Positions 34,114 through 43,152 of a DNA stretch of 64,000 bases are shown piece by piece. The notes below the pieces were generated by a model. It was given only the letters and a program-made list of their open reading frames with translations, did not search any database and was not told where the DNA came from. Positions within the stretch are counted from its first letter, which is position 1, and each line of letters begins with the position of its first letter. The DNA lies in assembly GCF_030815415.1 (NCBI RefSeq), contig NZ_JAUSWW010000001.1:2728001-2792000 (forward strand), read 5' to 3'. Made by a program: the position numbers and the translations under genes. The stretch comes from Streptomyces canus (lineage in GTDB: Bacteria; Actinomycetota; Actinomycetes; Streptomycetales; Streptomycetaceae).

Positions 34114-34793
34114 AACGGGACCTCCTCGCGGACGTGCATGCGGGCCTCGGACGCACGCAGATGGCGCATGAGGTCGACGATGCGGTAGAGCTCGTCGGCC
34201 TCGAAGGCCAGCATCCACTCGTAGTCGCCGAGCGAGAACGAGGCGACCGTGTTGGCGCGGACGTCCGGGTAGCCGCGGGCCATCTTGCCGTGGTCGGCGA
34301 GCATGCGGCGGCGGTCCTCGTCGGGCAGCAGGTACCAGTCGTAGGACCGCACGAAGGGGTAGACGCTGACGTAGTTGCGCGGCGTCTCGTCGGCGAGGAA
34401 CGCCGGGATGTGCGAGCGGTTGAACTCGGCGGGGCGGTGCAGCGCCATGTTCGACCAGACCGGCTCCAGGGCGCGGCCCAGCTTGGTGCGGCGGAAGAGG
34501 TTGTACGCCTCCTGGAGCTGGTCGCTGGTCTCCGCGTGCCACCAGATCATGAGGTCGGCGTCGGCGCGCAGCCCGGACACGTCGTAGGTGCCGCGGACGG
34601 TGACGTCCTTGGCGGCGAGCTGGTCGAACAGCTCCTGGACCTCGTCGGCGTAGCCCGCGCGGTCCTCGGGGAGCACGTCCTTCAGCTTGAAGACGGACCA
34701 GAGCGTGTAGCGGATGACCTCGTTGAGGTCCTTGGCCAGCTTGCCCTTGTTCGGGATCCGGCCGGCCTCGGGGGTGGGGGCGTCGTTGCTCAT
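34062..34793 (-). CDS. chdC: Coproheme decarboxylase ChdC (HemQ)
   Basis: Predicted 243 aa. It is a chlorite-dismutase-fold protein that converts iron-coproporphyrin III to protohaem, the last step of the actinobacterial haem route. Family segments are [49 protein letters not shown] and [15 protein letters not shown]; the last includes the haem-ligating His region. It starts 5 bp after cgoX, forming an operon. Cytoplasmic. Confidence 0.92.
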   Translation of the reverse strand: MSNDAPTPEAGRIPNKGKLAKDLNEVIRYTLWSVFKLKDVLPEDRAGYADEVQELFDQLAAKDVTVRGTYDVSGLRADADLMIWWHAETSDQLQEAYNLFRRTKLGRALEPVWSNMALHRPAEFNRSHIPAFLADETPRNYVSVYPFVRSYDWYLLPDEDRRRMLADHGKMARGYPDVRANTVASFSLGDYEWMLAFEADELYRIVDLMRHLRASEARMHVREEVPFYTGRRKDIAELVAGLA

Positions 34794-34798
34794 GGTCC

Positions 34799-36304
34799 TT
34801 ATTCTCCTGCTCCTCCGTGCAGACTCTGCACCGGGTTGGCGGTGAGCTCCTGCACGCCCGCCCGTCGCCCACCACCACCCTCAACCGAAGCGCTTCGCGC
34901 TGCACCTTTTGTCTGGTCGTCTCCATGGATCTGGTCGACCGCCGCGTACGCGCTCGCGATGCAGGCCGGGATCCCGACGCCGTCGTACTGCGCTCCGCAG
35001 ACGGCGAGGCCCGGGAGCTTGGCCACGTGTTCGCGGATGCGGGCCACGCGCGCGTGGTGGCCGACGGGGTACTGGGGCAGGCCGTCGGTCCAGCGGGTGA
35101 CGCGGGTTTCGAGAGGCGTGGCGTCGAGGTCGGTGGCCGTCCTGAGGTCGTGCCGGGAGACGTCCACGAGCTCGGCGTCCTCGCGCTCCAGGATCGCCGT
35201 CTCCCCGTAGCGGCCGACGGAGGTGCGCAGGACGACGACGTCGGGGTTCTCGTCGGCGATCCAGTCCCACTTCTGGGAGGCGAACGTGGACGCCTTGATG
35301 GTGCGGCCGTCGACCGGCGGCACGAGGAAGCCGCTGCCCGCGGGGAGGGCGGTGTCGGCGCGGCGGTAGGCGAGGGTGATCAGGGCCATGGAGGCGTACT
35401 CCACGGTGGCCAGTTCGGCGGCGGCCTCGGGGGCTTCGGCGCGCAGGAGGTCCGCGGCGGCGGGAGCGGGGACGGCGACGACCACGGAGTCGGCGTGCAG
35501 GACCCGGTCACCGGCGACGACCCGCCAGCCCTCGGCTGCTTCGCGGCGCAGCCCGGTCACCGGCGTGCCGGTGAGGATCTCGCCCCCGCGCGCGCGTACG
35601 GACTCGGCGACGGCGAGCGGCAGGCTGCCCACGCCGCCCTCGATGCCCATGAACACGGGCCCGGTCTGCTGGTTGGCGGTGGCCTTCGTCTGGATCTCGC
35701 GGACCGCTTCCGTCAGCGAGGTGTGGCTCTTCGCGGCCTGGAAGAGCTGCGGGATCGCCGAGCGCATCGAGATGCGGTAGGCGTCCCCCGCGTACACGCC
35801 GCCGAGCATGGGCTCGATGAGCCGGTCGACGACCTCGCGGCCGAGGCGCTCCGCCACGTACGCGCCCACCGCCACGTCGTCGCCGATCTCCGTGCGCGGC
35901 AGGTCGGCGTCGCGCTCGATGCGGGCGAGGCCCTCGTCGGACAGGACGCCGGAGAGGGCGGCCGCGGTGCCGGGGACGCCCATCACATGGCCCCTGGGCA
36001 TGGGGCGCAGGGCGCCGCGGGTCCAGATCGAGGCGGTCGCGGTGGCCGGCGGCCGCAGGCGGCCGTCGAGGCCGACATCGCGGGCGAGCGCGATCGCTTC
36101 CGGTCTGCGCGCCAGCATCGACTCGGCCCCGAGGTCCACGCGCGCGCCGGCGATCTCGCCGGGCAGCAGCTTGCCGCCGACGCGGCCGGACGCCTCCAGG
36201 ACGGTGACCCGTGCCCCGCGCTGCAGCAGCCGGTGCGCGGCGGCGAGGCCCGCGATCCCGGCTCCGATGACGACGACGTGCTCCGGCGTACCTGATCCGC
36301 TCAT
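34799..36304 (-). CDS. cgoX: Coproporphyrinogen III oxidase CgoX (HemY-type flavoprotein)
   Basis: Predicted 501 aa. An N-terminal FAD dinucleotide fold is present ([21 protein letters not shown]) with [14 protein letters not shown]. The family segment [20 protein letters not shown] and the C-terminal [19 protein letters not shown] are typical. In actinobacteria this enzyme oxidises coproporphyrinogen III to coproporphyrin III using oxygen. A low-complexity C-terminal tail of ~35 residues follows. It is directly upstream of chdC; hemE lies 5 kb away, so the haem genes are split. Confidence 0.92.
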   Translation of the reverse strand: MSGSGTPEHVVVIGAGIAGLAAAHRLLQRGARVTVLEASGRVGGKLLPGEIAGARVDLGAESMLARRPEAIALARDVGLDGRLRPPATATASIWTRGALRPMPRGHVMGVPGTAAALSGVLSDEGLARIERDADLPRTEIGDDVAVGAYVAERLGREVVDRLIEPMLGGVYAGDAYRISMRSAIPQLFQAAKSHTSLTEAVREIQTKATANQQTGPVFMGIEGGVGSLPLAVAESVRARGGEILTGTPVTGLRREAAEGWRVVAGDRVLHADSVVVAVPAPAAADLLRAEAPEAAAELATVEYASMALITLAYRRADTALPAGSGFLVPPVDGRTIKASTFASQKWDWIADENPDVVVLRTSVGRYGETAILEREDAELVDVSRHDLRTATDLDATPLETRVTRWTDGLPQYPVGHHARVARIREHVAKLPGLAVCGAQYDGVGIPACIASAYAAVDQIHGDDQTKGAARSASVEGGGGRRAGVQELTANPVQSLHGGAGE

Positions 36305-36461
36305 GGCTCCACCCTCTCAGACGCCCCCGGCAGTCCGGCCGGGGCCGTATGGCCCGTCCGAGTCCTGACCGTGACCGCATCGGGACCGTCGCGCTCCAAC
36401 GTTCCGGAACGTCCCGGCGTCGAAGGAGCGTCAGTTCGTCACGACCCTCGGGGGTAGGCCC

Positions 36462-37445
36462 ATGCGCGCACGACGTTCCGTACGACCGGTCCAGGCCTTG
36501 GCCGGGCTCCTGCTGGCCGCGGCCCTCGCCCTGACCGGCTGCAGCGGCTCGGGGGACGATTCCGGCAGCGCCTCGGGGGACTCCGACGTCGCCCAGTCGC
36601 AGGCCAAGGAGGCCGCACCGGGCGCCGCAGCGGACGACGCGGCCGGCGGCGGCAAGCAGGCCCCCACCGCGCCCCGGCTCCCGACGAGCCACATCATCCG
36701 CACCGCCGAACTGACCGTGCAGGTCAAGAACGTACCGAAGGCGCTGGAAGCGGCCCGTACGGCCACCGTGAACGCGGGCGGCTACGTCGGCAAGGAGGCC
36801 ACCTCCCGCGACGAGGAGGGCACCGAGGAGACACAGGTGACCCTGCGGGTGCCCGCCGACCGGTACGAGGAGGTCCTGGCCGAACTGGAGGGCTCGGGCA
36901 AGCTGCTGGAGCGTAAGGCGAAGGCGCAGGACGTCACCGACCAGGTCGTCGACGTGGAGAGCCGCATCAAGACGCAGCGCGCGAGCGTGGCCCGGATCCG
37001 GGAGCTGATGGACCAGGCCACCAAGCTGAGCGATGTGGTCACCCTGGAGGGCGAGCTGAGCACCCGTCAGGCCGACCTGGAGGCGCTGCTCGCCCGGCAG
37101 GCGTCCCTGAAGGACCGCACGAGCCTGGCCACGATCACCCTGTCCCTGTCCGAGAAGCCGGTCGAGAAGGCCACCGAGGACGACGACCCGGGGGTCCTCG
37201 ACGCGCTGGCGGGCGGCTGGGGCGCGTTCGTGTCGATGCTGCGCTGGATCGTCATCGCCGTGGCCGCGGTGCTGCCCTTCGCCGCGGTGCTGGCCCTGAT
37301 CCTGCTGATCTGGCTGCGCTGGGTACGCCCCCGGCTGCCCCGCCGCCCGGCCCCGGCGGGCGCGTCGAGCACCCTGGGCCCACTGCCGACGGCCCGCCCG
37401 GCACCGCAGCCCGGACGCACCGGGCAGCAGGGCGAGCAGGACTGA
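36462..37445 (+). CDS. DUF4349 lipoprotein with C-terminal membrane helix
   Basis: Predicted 327 aa. It has a lipoprotein signal with lipobox LTGC, a Gly/Asp-rich linker, then DUF4349: IIRTAELTVQVKNVPKALEA, NAGGYVGKEATSRD, RVPADRYEEVLAELE and a long coiled-coil RIRELMDQATKLSDVVTLEGE. A C-terminal membrane helix (WIVIAVAAVLPFAAVLALILLI) and basic Pro-rich tail follow. The protein would be anchored at both ends. A role in envelope integrity is assumed, not shown. The 157-bp gap upstream shows no clear motif. Confidence 0.87.
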   Translation: MRARRSVRPVQALAGLLLAAALALTGCSGSGDDSGSASGDSDVAQSQAKEAAPGAAADDAAGGGKQAPTAPRLPTSHIIRTAELTVQVKNVPKALEAARTATVNAGGYVGKEATSRDEEGTEETQVTLRVPADRYEEVLAELEGSGKLLERKAKAQDVTDQVVDVESRIKTQRASVARIRELMDQATKLSDVVTLEGELSTRQADLEALLARQASLKDRTSLATITLSLSEKPVEKATEDDDPGVLDALAGGWGAFVSMLRWIVIAVAAVLPFAAVLALILLIWLRWVRPRLPRRPAPAGASSTLGPLPTARPAPQPGRTGQQGEQD

Positions 37446-37472
37446 AATTCACTGCGCACGTAGCGTGTTCGC

Positions 37473-38858
37473 ATGAACATGAGCGCTGCGAGCGAACGGC
37501 TGGTCGTGATCGGCGGCGACGCCGCGGGAATGTCCGCGGCGTCGCAGGCGCGTCGGCTGAAGGGGCCCGGGGAACTGGAGATCGTGGCGTTCGAGCGGGG
37601 CCACTTCACCTCGTACTCGGCCTGCGGCATCCCGTACTGGGTGGGCGGCGACGTCGAGGAGCGCGATCAGCTGATCGCCCGTACGCCCCAGGAGCACCGG
37701 GCCCGTGACATCGATCTGCGCATGCGCACGGAGGTCACGGAGATCGACGTGGCCGGACAGCGGGTACGCGCGCGTGACCTCGATTCGGGGGCCGAGTCCT
37801 GGACGTCGTACGACAAACTCGTGATCGCGACCGGCGCCCGCCCCATCCGCCCGGAGATGCCGGGGGCCGACGCACCGGGCGTCCACGGTGTGCAGACCCT
37901 GGACGACGGCCAGGCCCTGCTCGACACGCTGGCACGCACGCGTGGCCGCGACGCGGTGGTGGTCGGCGCGGGCTACATCGGCGTCGAGATGGCCGAGGCC
38001 CTCATCAACCGCGGTTACGAGGTGACCGTCGTCAACCGCGGCAGCGAGCCGATGTCCACGCTCGACGCGGACATGGGCCGCCTGGTGCACGAGGCGATGG
38101 AGGGCATGGGGATCACCATGGTCAACGACGCCGAGGTCACCAAGGTCCTGACCGGCGACGACGGCCGGGTGCGCGCGGTGGCCACGCAGGACGCGGAGTA
38201 TCCGGCGGACGTGGTGGTGCTGGGCATCGGCGTACGCCCGGAGACCTCGCTCGCCAAGGCGGCGGGCCTGCCCGTGGGGCAGCACGACGGGCTGCTGACC
38301 GACCTGGCCATGCGGGTGCGCGGCCACGAGAACATCTGGGCGGGCGGCGACTGCGTGGAGGTCCTGGACCTGGTCTCCGGACAGGAACGGCACATCGCGC
38401 TCGGCACCCACGCCAACAAGCACGGCCAGGTCATCGGCGCGAACGTGGGCGGCGGCTACGCGACCTTCCCGGGCGTGGTCGGCACGGCCGTGAGCAAGGT
38501 CTGCGACCTGGAGATCGCCCGCACGGGTCTGCGGGAGAAGGACGCGCGCCGGGCGGGGCTCCGGTTCGAGACGGTCACCGTCGAGTCCACGTCCCGCGCG
38601 GGCTACTACCCCGGCGCCTCCCCCATGACGGTCAAGATGCTCGCCGAGCGCCGCACGGGGCGGCTCCTCGGTGTGCAGATCGTCGGGAGGGAGGGCGCGG
38701 GCAAGCGGGTCGACATCGCGGCGGTCGCGTTGACGGCCGGGATGACGGTGGAGGCGATGACGGCCCTGGACCTGGGCTACGCCCCACCGTTCAGCCCGGT
38801 GTGGGACCCGGTACTGGTGGCGGCCCGCAAGGCCGCGCTGAAAGTGCGGGCCTCCTGA
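37473..38858 (+). CDS. FAD/NAD(P)-dependent oxidoreductase, CoA-disulfide-reductase-like
   Basis: Predicted 461 aa. An FAD fold is at the N-terminus (VVIGGDAAGMSAASQARRL); the single active-site Cys is in FTSYSACGIPYWVGG, as in CoA-disulfide reductase and NADH oxidase, which use one redox Cys. The NAD fold is AVVVGAGYIGVEMAEALINRG and a dimerisation domain follows (SPMTVKMLAE, GAGKRVDIAAVAL). The natural disulfide or per-/polysulfide substrate in mycothiol-using actinomycetes is uncertain. It starts 27 bp after the DUF4349 gene and may be co-transcribed. Confidence 0.88.
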   Translation: MNMSAASERLVVIGGDAAGMSAASQARRLKGPGELEIVAFERGHFTSYSACGIPYWVGGDVEERDQLIARTPQEHRARDIDLRMRTEVTEIDVAGQRVRARDLDSGAESWTSYDKLVIATGARPIRPEMPGADAPGVHGVQTLDDGQALLDTLARTRGRDAVVVGAGYIGVEMAEALINRGYEVTVVNRGSEPMSTLDADMGRLVHEAMEGMGITMVNDAEVTKVLTGDDGRVRAVATQDAEYPADVVVLGIGVRPETSLAKAAGLPVGQHDGLLTDLAMRVRGHENIWAGGDCVEVLDLVSGQERHIALGTHANKHGQVIGANVGGGYATFPGVVGTAVSKVCDLEIARTGLREKDARRAGLRFETVTVESTSRAGYYPGASPMTVKMLAERRTGRLLGVQIVGREGAGKRVDIAAVALTAGMTVEAMTALDLGYAPPFSPVWDPVLVAARKAALKVRAS

Positions 38859-38861
38859 CGG

Positions 38862-39185
38862 CTATGCCGAGCCGTTGATCCTCTCGATGGCCTGGCGGGC
38901 CTGGTCGGCGGCCGGGCGGGGCGGCAGGGACGAGACGGAGGCGCTCGGGGCGGCCACCGCCGGCGGCTGCTCCCCCGCCGGTTTCGCGTGGGCCGCGGGC
39001 CGGGTCGACCGCAGCCGGTGGCTCACCGCCTCGTCGAGGGTCACGGGTCGCTGCATCTGCGAGGCGAGCCGCCCCGCGTCCTGGCCCAGCCGGGCCACGT
39101 CTTCCCAGGGCAGCCGCAGCACGACGGCGACTTCCGCCTCGCCGTCCGGCAGTGCGTGGATCGGGGGAGTAACTCGGTCGTTCAT
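38862..39185 (-). CDS. Small uncharacterised protein
   Basis: Predicted 107 aa; the ATG is preceded by GTGAGGAAC. The first half is folded-looking (EAEVAVVLRLPWEDVARLGQDA), the second Pro/Ala-rich, ending ARQAIERINGSA. It is convergent with the flavoprotein gene, 3 bp from its stop. I do not recognise the family. Confidence 0.7.
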   Translation of the reverse strand: MNDRVTPPIHALPDGEAEVAVVLRLPWEDVARLGQDAGRLASQMQRPVTLDEAVSHRLRSTRPAAHAKPAGEQPPAVAAPSASVSSLPPRPAADQARQAIERINGSA

Positions 39186-39336
39186 CGCCTGTTCCTCACG
39201 TTCACCCCGCGACCCGCCTTCCCCGTGCCGCGGACGGTTGAGGAGTCATACGCACGCGTGCGTGCCGGCGTTCACTCAGGTTGCCTCGCGATGCCCACGC
39301 CGGGCTTTCCCGGCCGACCGCTTTTCGGCTGGGGGT

Positions 39337-39354
39337 CCGGGGGTTGTCCCCCGG
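39337..39354. repeat. CCGGGGG hairpin, related to the repeat family
   Basis: CCGGGGG and CCCCCGG flank TTGT. Together with the preceding GCTGGGGGT it resembles the GGGGG/CCCCC hairpin that accompanies the GGGGCGCGGGG repeat near 54743. It lies in the 220-bp gap before the rhomboid gene, which otherwise shows only a palindromic ACGCACGCGTGCGT at 39251-39264. Confidence 0.5.
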
Positions 39355-39405
39355 GAAGACACAGCACCGATTCGCGGACCCCATCGGGGGCAGTACTTCC
39401 TTGTG

Positions 39406-40222
39406 GTGATCCCCGTCCATGACGTGAACCCGGTGCGTCGCACCCCCGTGGTGACGTACGCGCTCATCGCCGCGAACGTACTGGTCTTCCTGTACATGCC
39501 CCGGCCTCGCCGGCTCGGTGGCGGGCGACAGCGGCGTGTCCCAGCTCTGCCATCTGCAGGCGTTCCTCGATCACTACGCGGCCGTGCCACAGGAACTGAT
39601 CCACCATCAGCTGCCGCAGACCGTCCCCACGGGTGACGCGGGTCCGGGCGGCGCGGGCTGCGCGGTCGGCCCCCCGACGTACGACAAGTCACCCGCGCTG
39701 TCCGTGTTCACCGCGATGTTCCTGCACGGCGGCTGGCTGCACCTGCTGGGCAACATGCTCTTCCTGCTGATCTTCGGGAACAACGTCGAGGACCGCATGG
39801 GCCATGTGCGGTTCGCGCTCTTCTACGTCGTCTGCGGCTACGCGGCGTCGTACGGCTTCGCGCTGCTCAACGACGACTCGGGCGACCCTCTGATCGGCGC
39901 GTCCGGGGCCATCGCCGGGGTGCTCGGCGCCTATCTGGTGCTGTATCCGAAGGCCAGGGTGTGGGTGCTGGTGCCGTTCCTGGTCTTCCTGCCGCTCCGG
40001 CTGCCGGCCTGGCTGGTGCTGGGCTTCTGGTTCGTGCTCCAGGCGGTGTACTCGTCCGGCCAGGGCGTCTCCGACGCCGGGACCGTGGCGTACGCGGCGC
40101 ACATCGTGGGCTTCCTCGCGGGCATGCTGCTCGCCTGGCCGCTCAAGACGGGCACGCCTCCGCCGCCGGAACCGCGCGGTCTGCTGTTCGGCAGGAAGGC
40201 ACGGCCCCGGCACACCTGGTAG
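39406..40222 (+). pseudogene. Rhomboid-family intramembrane protease, one-base frameshift
   Basis: The first part reads VIPVHDVNPVRRTPVV, then TYALIAANVLVFLYMP (first membrane helix). The rest, with the HGGWLHLLGNMLFLLIFGNN motif, GASGAIAGVLGAYL (catalytic Ser) and AHIVGFLAGM (catalytic His), is in another frame. The two frames join cleanly if one C is removed from the CCCC run at 39499-39502, giving LYMPGLAGSVAGDSGVSQL as expected for Streptomyces rhomboids of this type. It is either a disabled gene or a base-calling error; all membrane segments and catalytic residues are otherwise intact. GTG at 39403 is an alternative start. Confidence 0.8.
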
Positions 40223-40223
40223 A

Positions 40224-41282
40224 TCAATGGGCGGTCCGCGTGTGGACGTACTCCACGAGCCGGGTCAGCGCGTCCGGGTCGGTGGACGGCATGACGCCGT
40301 GGCCGAGGTTGAAGACATGGCCCTCGAGGTCCTTCGCCGTCTCCAGCACCTCACGGGTCTTGGCCTCGACGGCCTCGGTGCCGGCGAACAGGACGGTCGG
40401 GTCGAGGTTGCCCTGGAGCGCCTTGCCGGGGCCGACCCGGCGGACCGCCTCGTCGAGCGGGACGCGCCAGTCGACGCCCACGACGTCCGCGCCGGCCTCG
40501 CCCATCAGCCCGAGGAGCTCACCGGTGCCGACACCGAAGTGGATGCGCGGCACGCCGTACCCGGCGACCGCGTCGAAGACCTTGGCGGAGGCGGGCATCA
40601 CCGAGCGGCGGTAGTCCACCGGGGCGAGGGCGCCGGCCCACGAGTCGAACAGCTGGACCGCCGAGGCGCCCGCCTCGATCTGCACCTTCAGGAAGGCGGC
40701 CGTGATCTCCGCGAGACGGTCGAGCAGGTCGGCCCAGAGCTCGGGGTCGCCGTACATCATCGCCTTGGCGTTCTCGTACGTCCGCGACGGACCGCCCTCG
40801 ACGAGGTAACTCGCGAGGGTGAAAGGTGCGCCCGCGAAACCGATCAGCGGGGTGGCGCCGAGTTCGCGGGTCAGCAGGCCGATCGCCTCGGTGACGTAGG
40901 AGACGTCCTCGGGGGTGAGGTCACGCAGCTGGGCCAGGTCGGCGCGGGTGCGGATCGGCTTCTCGACGACCGGGCCGACGCCGGGCTTGATGTCGAGGTC
41001 GATGCCGATGGCCTTGAGCGGGACGACGATGTCGCTGAAGTAGATCGCCGCGTCCACGTCGTGCCGGCGCACCGGCTGGAGGGTGATCTCGGTGACCAGC
41101 TCGGGCCGCATGCACGACTCGAGCATGCCGACGCCCTCGCGGACCTTGCGGTACTCCGGCAGTGAGCGCCCGGCCTGCCGCATGAACCACACCGGGGTGT
41201 GCGGCACGGGCTCGCGCCTGCATGCCTTGAGGAAGGCGGAATCGTACGTGGCGGTCGGCGGCTGGCTCTCGTTGGCACTCAC
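40224..41282 (-). CDS. hemE: Uroporphyrinogen decarboxylase HemE
   Basis: Predicted 352 aa. It converts uroporphyrinogen III to coproporphyrinogen III in the cytoplasm, supplying CgoX. Signature segments are [19 protein letters not shown] near the N-terminus, [19 protein letters not shown] and the C-terminal [20 protein letters not shown]. The GTG giving [11 protein letters not shown] is chosen because it fits the family length; upstream in-frame sequence is low-complexity. It is convergent with the rhomboid gene 1 bp away and divergent from DUF3000. Confidence 0.95.
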   Translation of the reverse strand: MSANESQPPTATYDSAFLKACRREPVPHTPVWFMRQAGRSLPEYRKVREGVGMLESCMRPELVTEITLQPVRRHDVDAAIYFSDIVVPLKAIGIDLDIKPGVGPVVEKPIRTRADLAQLRDLTPEDVSYVTEAIGLLTRELGATPLIGFAGAPFTLASYLVEGGPSRTYENAKAMMYGDPELWADLLDRLAEITAAFLKVQIEAGASAVQLFDSWAGALAPVDYRRSVMPASAKVFDAVAGYGVPRIHFGVGTGELLGLMGEAGADVVGVDWRVPLDEAVRRVGPGKALQGNLDPTVLFAGTEAVEAKTREVLETAKDLEGHVFNLGHGVMPSTDPDALTRLVEYVHTRTAH

Positions 41283-41404
41283 GGGGAAAGTCTCGCACGG
41301 TGACAAGGGCGGTTCTCCACGCCGGTCGGCATCCACGAGGGCCCCCGCGCCGGGCCACGGGGTGTCTGGCCCGCGCCGAGCCATGGTTCCCCTAATCTTC
41401 CCGC

Positions 41405-42073
41405 ATGGCTGCGGCTCAGGGACGACTGTCGGACGGCGCTGGCGGAATGGACGACGCGAAGGAGGGGGACCGGAATGAGAGCAGTGATGCTCCGCCACTC
41501 TTCCGGGCCGCCGTCGATGCACTGAGGGCGGCCCGGCTCCGGCCGCAGATCGAGGTGGAGCCGACGCGCGCGCCGCAGCGGCTCGCGCCCTTCGCGTACG
41601 CGCTGGAGGCCGCGGTCGTCGACGGCGACCAGGATCTGGCCGACGGCCGGCTGGTGCTGCTGCACGACCCGGACGGTCATGACGCCTGGCGGGGCACGTT
41701 CCGGCTGGTGACGCTGGTGCGGGCGGAGCTGGAGCCGGAGATGGCGGCGGACCCGCTGCTGCCCGACGTGTGCTGGTCGTGGCTGACGGGTGCGCTCCAG
41801 GCGCGCGGGCTGGCGTGCGGTGAGCCGAGCGGCACGGTCACGCGTGCGAGCTCCCACTACTTCGGGGGCCTCGCCGAGCGTCCGCCCGCCTCCCAGATCG
41901 AGATCCGGGCGTCCTGGACGCCTCGTGAGGGCCTGGGCGGCGTACCGGACACGGCGGGTCATCTGGTGGCCTGGTGCGATCTGCTGGCCCAGGTCGCGGG
42001 CCTGCCGCCGGCCGGCCCGGGCGACGCGTCGGTGGTGACGCTGCCGCAGCGGCGGGGACCGCAGTCCCGCTGA
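41405..42073 (+). CDS. DUF3000-family protein
   Basis: Predicted 222 aa. It matches the actinobacterial DUF3000 pattern: [33 protein letters not shown] and [20 protein letters not shown], then a conserved WSWLTGAL and [13 protein letters not shown]. It is regularly found beside hemE in actinomycetes. Function unknown. No signal or membrane segments. It shares a 122-bp divergent gap with hemE. Confidence 0.9.
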   Translation: MAAAQGRLSDGAGGMDDAKEGDRNESSDAPPLFRAAVDALRAARLRPQIEVEPTRAPQRLAPFAYALEAAVVDGDQDLADGRLVLLHDPDGHDAWRGTFRLVTLVRAELEPEMAADPLLPDVCWSWLTGALQARGLACGEPSGTVTRASSHYFGGLAERPPASQIEIRASWTPREGLGGVPDTAGHLVAWCDLLAQVAGLPPAGPGDASVVTLPQRRGPQSR

Positions 42074-42169
42074 CACCACCCCCCTCGGCATGGTCTTCGC
42101 GTCGCCTTTTGACGCCCTCTTTAACATCACTTTGTCGATACGGCCACTTTCAGTCGCGAACGAGCCCTC

Positions 42170-42196
42170 GAACGAACCGATTCGTTCACCGAACGA
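42170..42196. promoter_or_regulatory. Overlapping GAACGA inverted repeats upstream of the LuxR-type regulator
   Basis: GAACGAA-N4-TTCGTTC (42170-42187) and TCGTTC-N3-GAACGA (42182-42196) share one arm. A further CGAACGA begins nearby at about 42157. The array lies ~125 bp before the regulator start in a 247-bp AT-richer gap and looks like a multi-site operator. Adjacent is an AT-rich stretch TTACTCACTAAATCGTGATC. Confidence 0.5.
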
Positions 42197-42320
42197 TCGA
42201 CAGCGCGTCCGAATTGCACGGATTGTTACTCACTAAATCGTGATCTTTCTCTAAAGGCCTACGGGTTTGATGCCGAAGACGTCTGTGACCTCACAGCCGT
42301 CCCCCACCCCAGGAGGCCTG

Positions 42321-42983
42321 GTGTCCGTTCTCCTCGAGCAGCCCGCAAGCCTGGTCGCCTACCGCCCGAACAAGCCGACCGCGATGGTGGTGGTGGCCGA
42401 CCCGCGCGTCCGCTCCACCGTCACCCGCCACCTCTGGGCGCTCGGTGTCCGCGATGTCATCGAGGCCTCGTCCGTCGCCGAGGCCCGTCCCCGTATCGGC
42501 AACCCCCGTGACATCTGCGTCGCCGACGTCCACCTGCCCGACGGATCCGGCCTGACCCTCCTGTCGGAGACCCGCGCCGCGGGCTGGCCCAATGGCCTCG
42601 CCCTCTCCGCGGCCGACGACATCGGCGCCGTGCGCAACGCCCTCGCGGGCGGCGTCAAGGGCTACGTCGTCACCGGCACCCGTACCAACGTCGGACTCCC
42701 CTCCCGGCCGGGCGCCGCGCCCATCGGCTCCCGCGCCGCCGGAATGCACCGCCGCCCCCCGGGTGCCCCGAGCCACCCGGGCGGCTACCGCGAGCTCTCC
42801 GGCCGCGAGGTCGAGGTGCTGCGCCTGGTCGCGGAGGGCCAGTCCAACAAGGCCATCGGCGTCTCGATGGGCCTGTCCGCGCTGACCGTCAAGAGCCACC
42901 TCGCCCGTATCGCCCGCAAGCTGGGCACCGGCGACCGCGCCGGCATGGTCGCGGTGGCCCTGCGGACCGGCATCATCCACTGA
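42321..42983 (+). CDS. LuxR/NarL-type response regulator
   Basis: Predicted 220 aa from the GTG behind AGGAGG (MSVLLEQPASLVAY); an ATG 51 bp upstream has no ribosome site. The receiver-like domain has Asp69 in CVADVHLPDGSGL and a KGYVVTG segment, but the acidic pocket near the N-terminus is reduced (VVVADPRVR). The C-terminal LuxR HTH is complete: YRELSGREVEVLRLVAEGQS, then NKAIGVSMGLSALTVKSHL. No sensor kinase gene is adjacent, so it is an orphan. Its function is unknown; the leader region suggests tight control. Confidence 0.88.
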   Translation: MSVLLEQPASLVAYRPNKPTAMVVVADPRVRSTVTRHLWALGVRDVIEASSVAEARPRIGNPRDICVADVHLPDGSGLTLLSETRAAGWPNGLALSAADDIGAVRNALAGGVKGYVVTGTRTNVGLPSRPGAAPIGSRAAGMHRRPPGAPSHPGGYRELSGREVEVLRLVAEGQSNKAIGVSMGLSALTVKSHLARIARKLGTGDRAGMVAVALRTGIIH

Positions 42984-43092
42984 CCTTCCACCCTTCACGG
43001 ACGTGAACCGGATCAGTCCTGGATCCGGGACATGCCCCCGATCGGTCGTGAACCCCAGGGATTCACCGACCTGACTGGTTTACGACCCTCAG

Positions 43093-43126
43093 GCGCCCGT
43101 CGACGGAACGTTCCGTCGGCGGGCGC
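43093..43126. terminator. Strong hairpin terminator after the LuxR-type regulator gene
   Basis: Arms GCGCCCGTCGACGGAA and TTCCGTCGGCGGGCGC pair over 16 bp with a single T-G wobble, separated by CG. It ends 26 bp before the RNase D start. Confidence 0.8.
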
Positions 43127-43152
43127 TGTCCATACACAGATACCCTTGACAG

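Noticed and set aside
31681..34926. Very long minus-strand open frame antisense to the TIGR04222, aminopeptidase and chdC region
   Set aside because: It lacks family motifs and is Arg/Pro/Gly-rich, typical of the open shadow frames of GC-rich coding DNA.
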